DNA of 64,000 bases from Deltaproteobacteria bacterium (lineage in GTDB: Bacteria; UBA10199; JACPAL01; JACOUP01), in the NCBI GenBank assembly GCA_016177765.1, contig JACOUP010000003.1:1-64000 (forward strand), read 5' to 3'. Shown piece after piece: positions 63,264 to 64,000 of this stretch. The position numbers were made by a program, and so were the translations under genes. Position 1 is the first letter of the stretch. Each line of letters begins with the position of its first letter. A model generated the notes under the pieces. The model was not told the DNA's origin, searched no databases, and saw only the letters and a program-made list of their open reading frames with translations.

Positions 63264-64000
63264 TTGGCCGATACTTATCGTCAGTCCGGTCTGAAGGGGT
63301 GTCTGCGAAAAATTTCTGCCGCGATCAGCATGAATCTTCCGCTCCTTTTCTTGGGGAGGAGGACAAACAAAAGTGTCGGCGCCTACTTTGACCTGATCAC
63401 GGATGACGCCCGGATGTTCTACGGAGACAATTTTCACTTCGGTTATTTCCCGACCGGAAGTGAAACCTTTGAAGAGGCGTTGAACGCCCATACTGACCTT
63501 GTCTGCCAGATGGCCCGCCTTGATGAGGCGCGGAACGTCCTGGATATCGGTTGCGGCATTGGCAGTCCGGCTGTGCGGGTTGCCAAGCGGCACAGCTGTT
63601 CCCTGACAGGGATCAATATCAGCCGCGAACAGGTGAGGCAGGGGAGAGAGCTTGTCGCCAAAAATGGTTTGACCGACCGGATTTCGCTTCGGGAGGGGAA
63701 TGCCCTTGACCTTCCCTTTGACCAGGATTCCTTTGACGCCATTCTCTGTCTGGAGGTGGCCGGTGATATCTGTGTGACGCCCGAACAGAAGACGCAACTC
63801 ATCGCTGAGATGCACCGGGTCCTGAAACCGGGCGGTTGGCTTGGGTTCTCGGACCTTGTCTTTACCGGCCTCCCCAGCCGTGAAGAGGAAAAGGCGATGA
63901 GGATGGTCCTTTATCACAAGGGGGAAGAGCTGGTGACCGACTGGCCAGCCCTTTTTGAAAAACAGGGTTTCACCATTCGTCAGAAGATGGATATCCTCCC
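63264..64000 (+). CDS. SAM-dependent methyltransferase (partial)
   Basis: A 3'-truncated gene running off the window. Motif I is NVLDIGCGIGSPAVRVAKR, followed by GINISREQVRQGREL, EGNALDLPFDQDSFDAILCLEVAGDI and MHRVLKPGGWLGFSD, as in sterol/cyclopropane/small-molecule C- or N-methyltransferases. TTG 63264 is chosen because AGGAGG lies 4-5 nt upstream (63254-63259); an in-frame ATG at 63222 has no ribosome-binding site. The substrate is unknown. Confidence 0.85.
   Translation, partial: MADTYRQSGLKGCLRKISAAISMNLPLLFLGRRTNKSVGAYFDLITDDARMFYGDNFHFGYFPTGSETFEEALNAHTDLVCQMARLDEARNVLDIGCGIGSPAVRVAKRHSCSLTGINISREQVRQGRELVAKNGLTDRISLREGNALDLPFDQDSFDAILCLEVAGDICVTPEQKTQLIAEMHRVLKPGGWLGFSDLVFTGLPSREEEKAMRMVLYHKGEELVTDWPALFEKQGFTIRQKMDIL

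Overview
The window is a piece of a moderately GC-rich bacterial chromosome. It opens with the 3' part of an rRNA operon (16S end, tRNA-Ile, tRNA-Ala, 23S, 5S). The 16S tail with its CCTCC anti-Shine-Dalgarno, a TIGR02147-type regulator paired with a lipoprotein, a Rieske/cytochrome b/multihaem c respiratory complex, Gram-negative lipoproteins and a beta-barrel protein suggest a deltaproteobacterial-type lineage (Bdellovibrionota or UBA10199-like). That placement is inference and was not tested against any database.

Layout. 1-4.26 kb: rRNA operon. 4.3-5.1 kb: an HTH antitoxin/Doc toxin pair lying between two exact 17-bp copies of the 5S 3' end. 5.1-6.4 kb: an amino-acid permease. 6.5-20.2 kb: the most unusual block, with a 2350-residue multidomain protein (HAD-like, DGQHR/ParB-like, P-loop ATPase, CheR-like methyltransferase and internal duplications), a 442-residue paralogue of its ATPase module, and a 1534-residue protein built from two repeat families; a small two-ACT-domain gene on the other strand sits between them. 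20.2-21.8 kb: a REP-associated transposase (RAYT) among GGTACC palindromes, and a methyltransferase. 21.8-27.8 kb: thiolase, PlsB-type acyltransferase, MutL and MiaA, several of them carrying short in-frame repeat insertions.

27.9-34.3 kb: a cytochrome bc-type operon (Rieske, cytochrome b, subunit IV, an 8-haem c subunit) followed by two cupredoxin-like periplasmic proteins, all on the + strand. 34.3-41.1 kb: a GMC oxidoreductase with a membrane/lipocalin-like partner, a CTP-dependent lipid-kinase-like protein, an AAA/DUF4143 ATPase and a DEAD-box helicase. 42.1-44.8 kb: an AbiEi/AbiEii toxin-antitoxin island bounded by a 189-bp direct repeat ending in the 3' end of tRNA-Glu. 44.8-45.8 kb: tRNA-Glu, tRNA-Lys and metF. 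46-53.5 kb: exported proteins and lipoproteins with a TIGR02147 regulator. 53.5-55.2 kb: an RRM protein and a sodium:alanine symporter. 55.4-63.2 kb: a surface locus with a 1858-residue repeat protein, small exported proteins and a coiled-coil beta-barrel. The window ends inside a methyltransferase gene.

Two themes stand out. First, both toxin-antitoxin modules sit at the 3' ends of stable RNA genes, between direct repeats of the RNA tail, with no integrase visible. Second, the giant-protein locus at 6.5-20.2 kb has domain combinations that I cannot match to any system I know.
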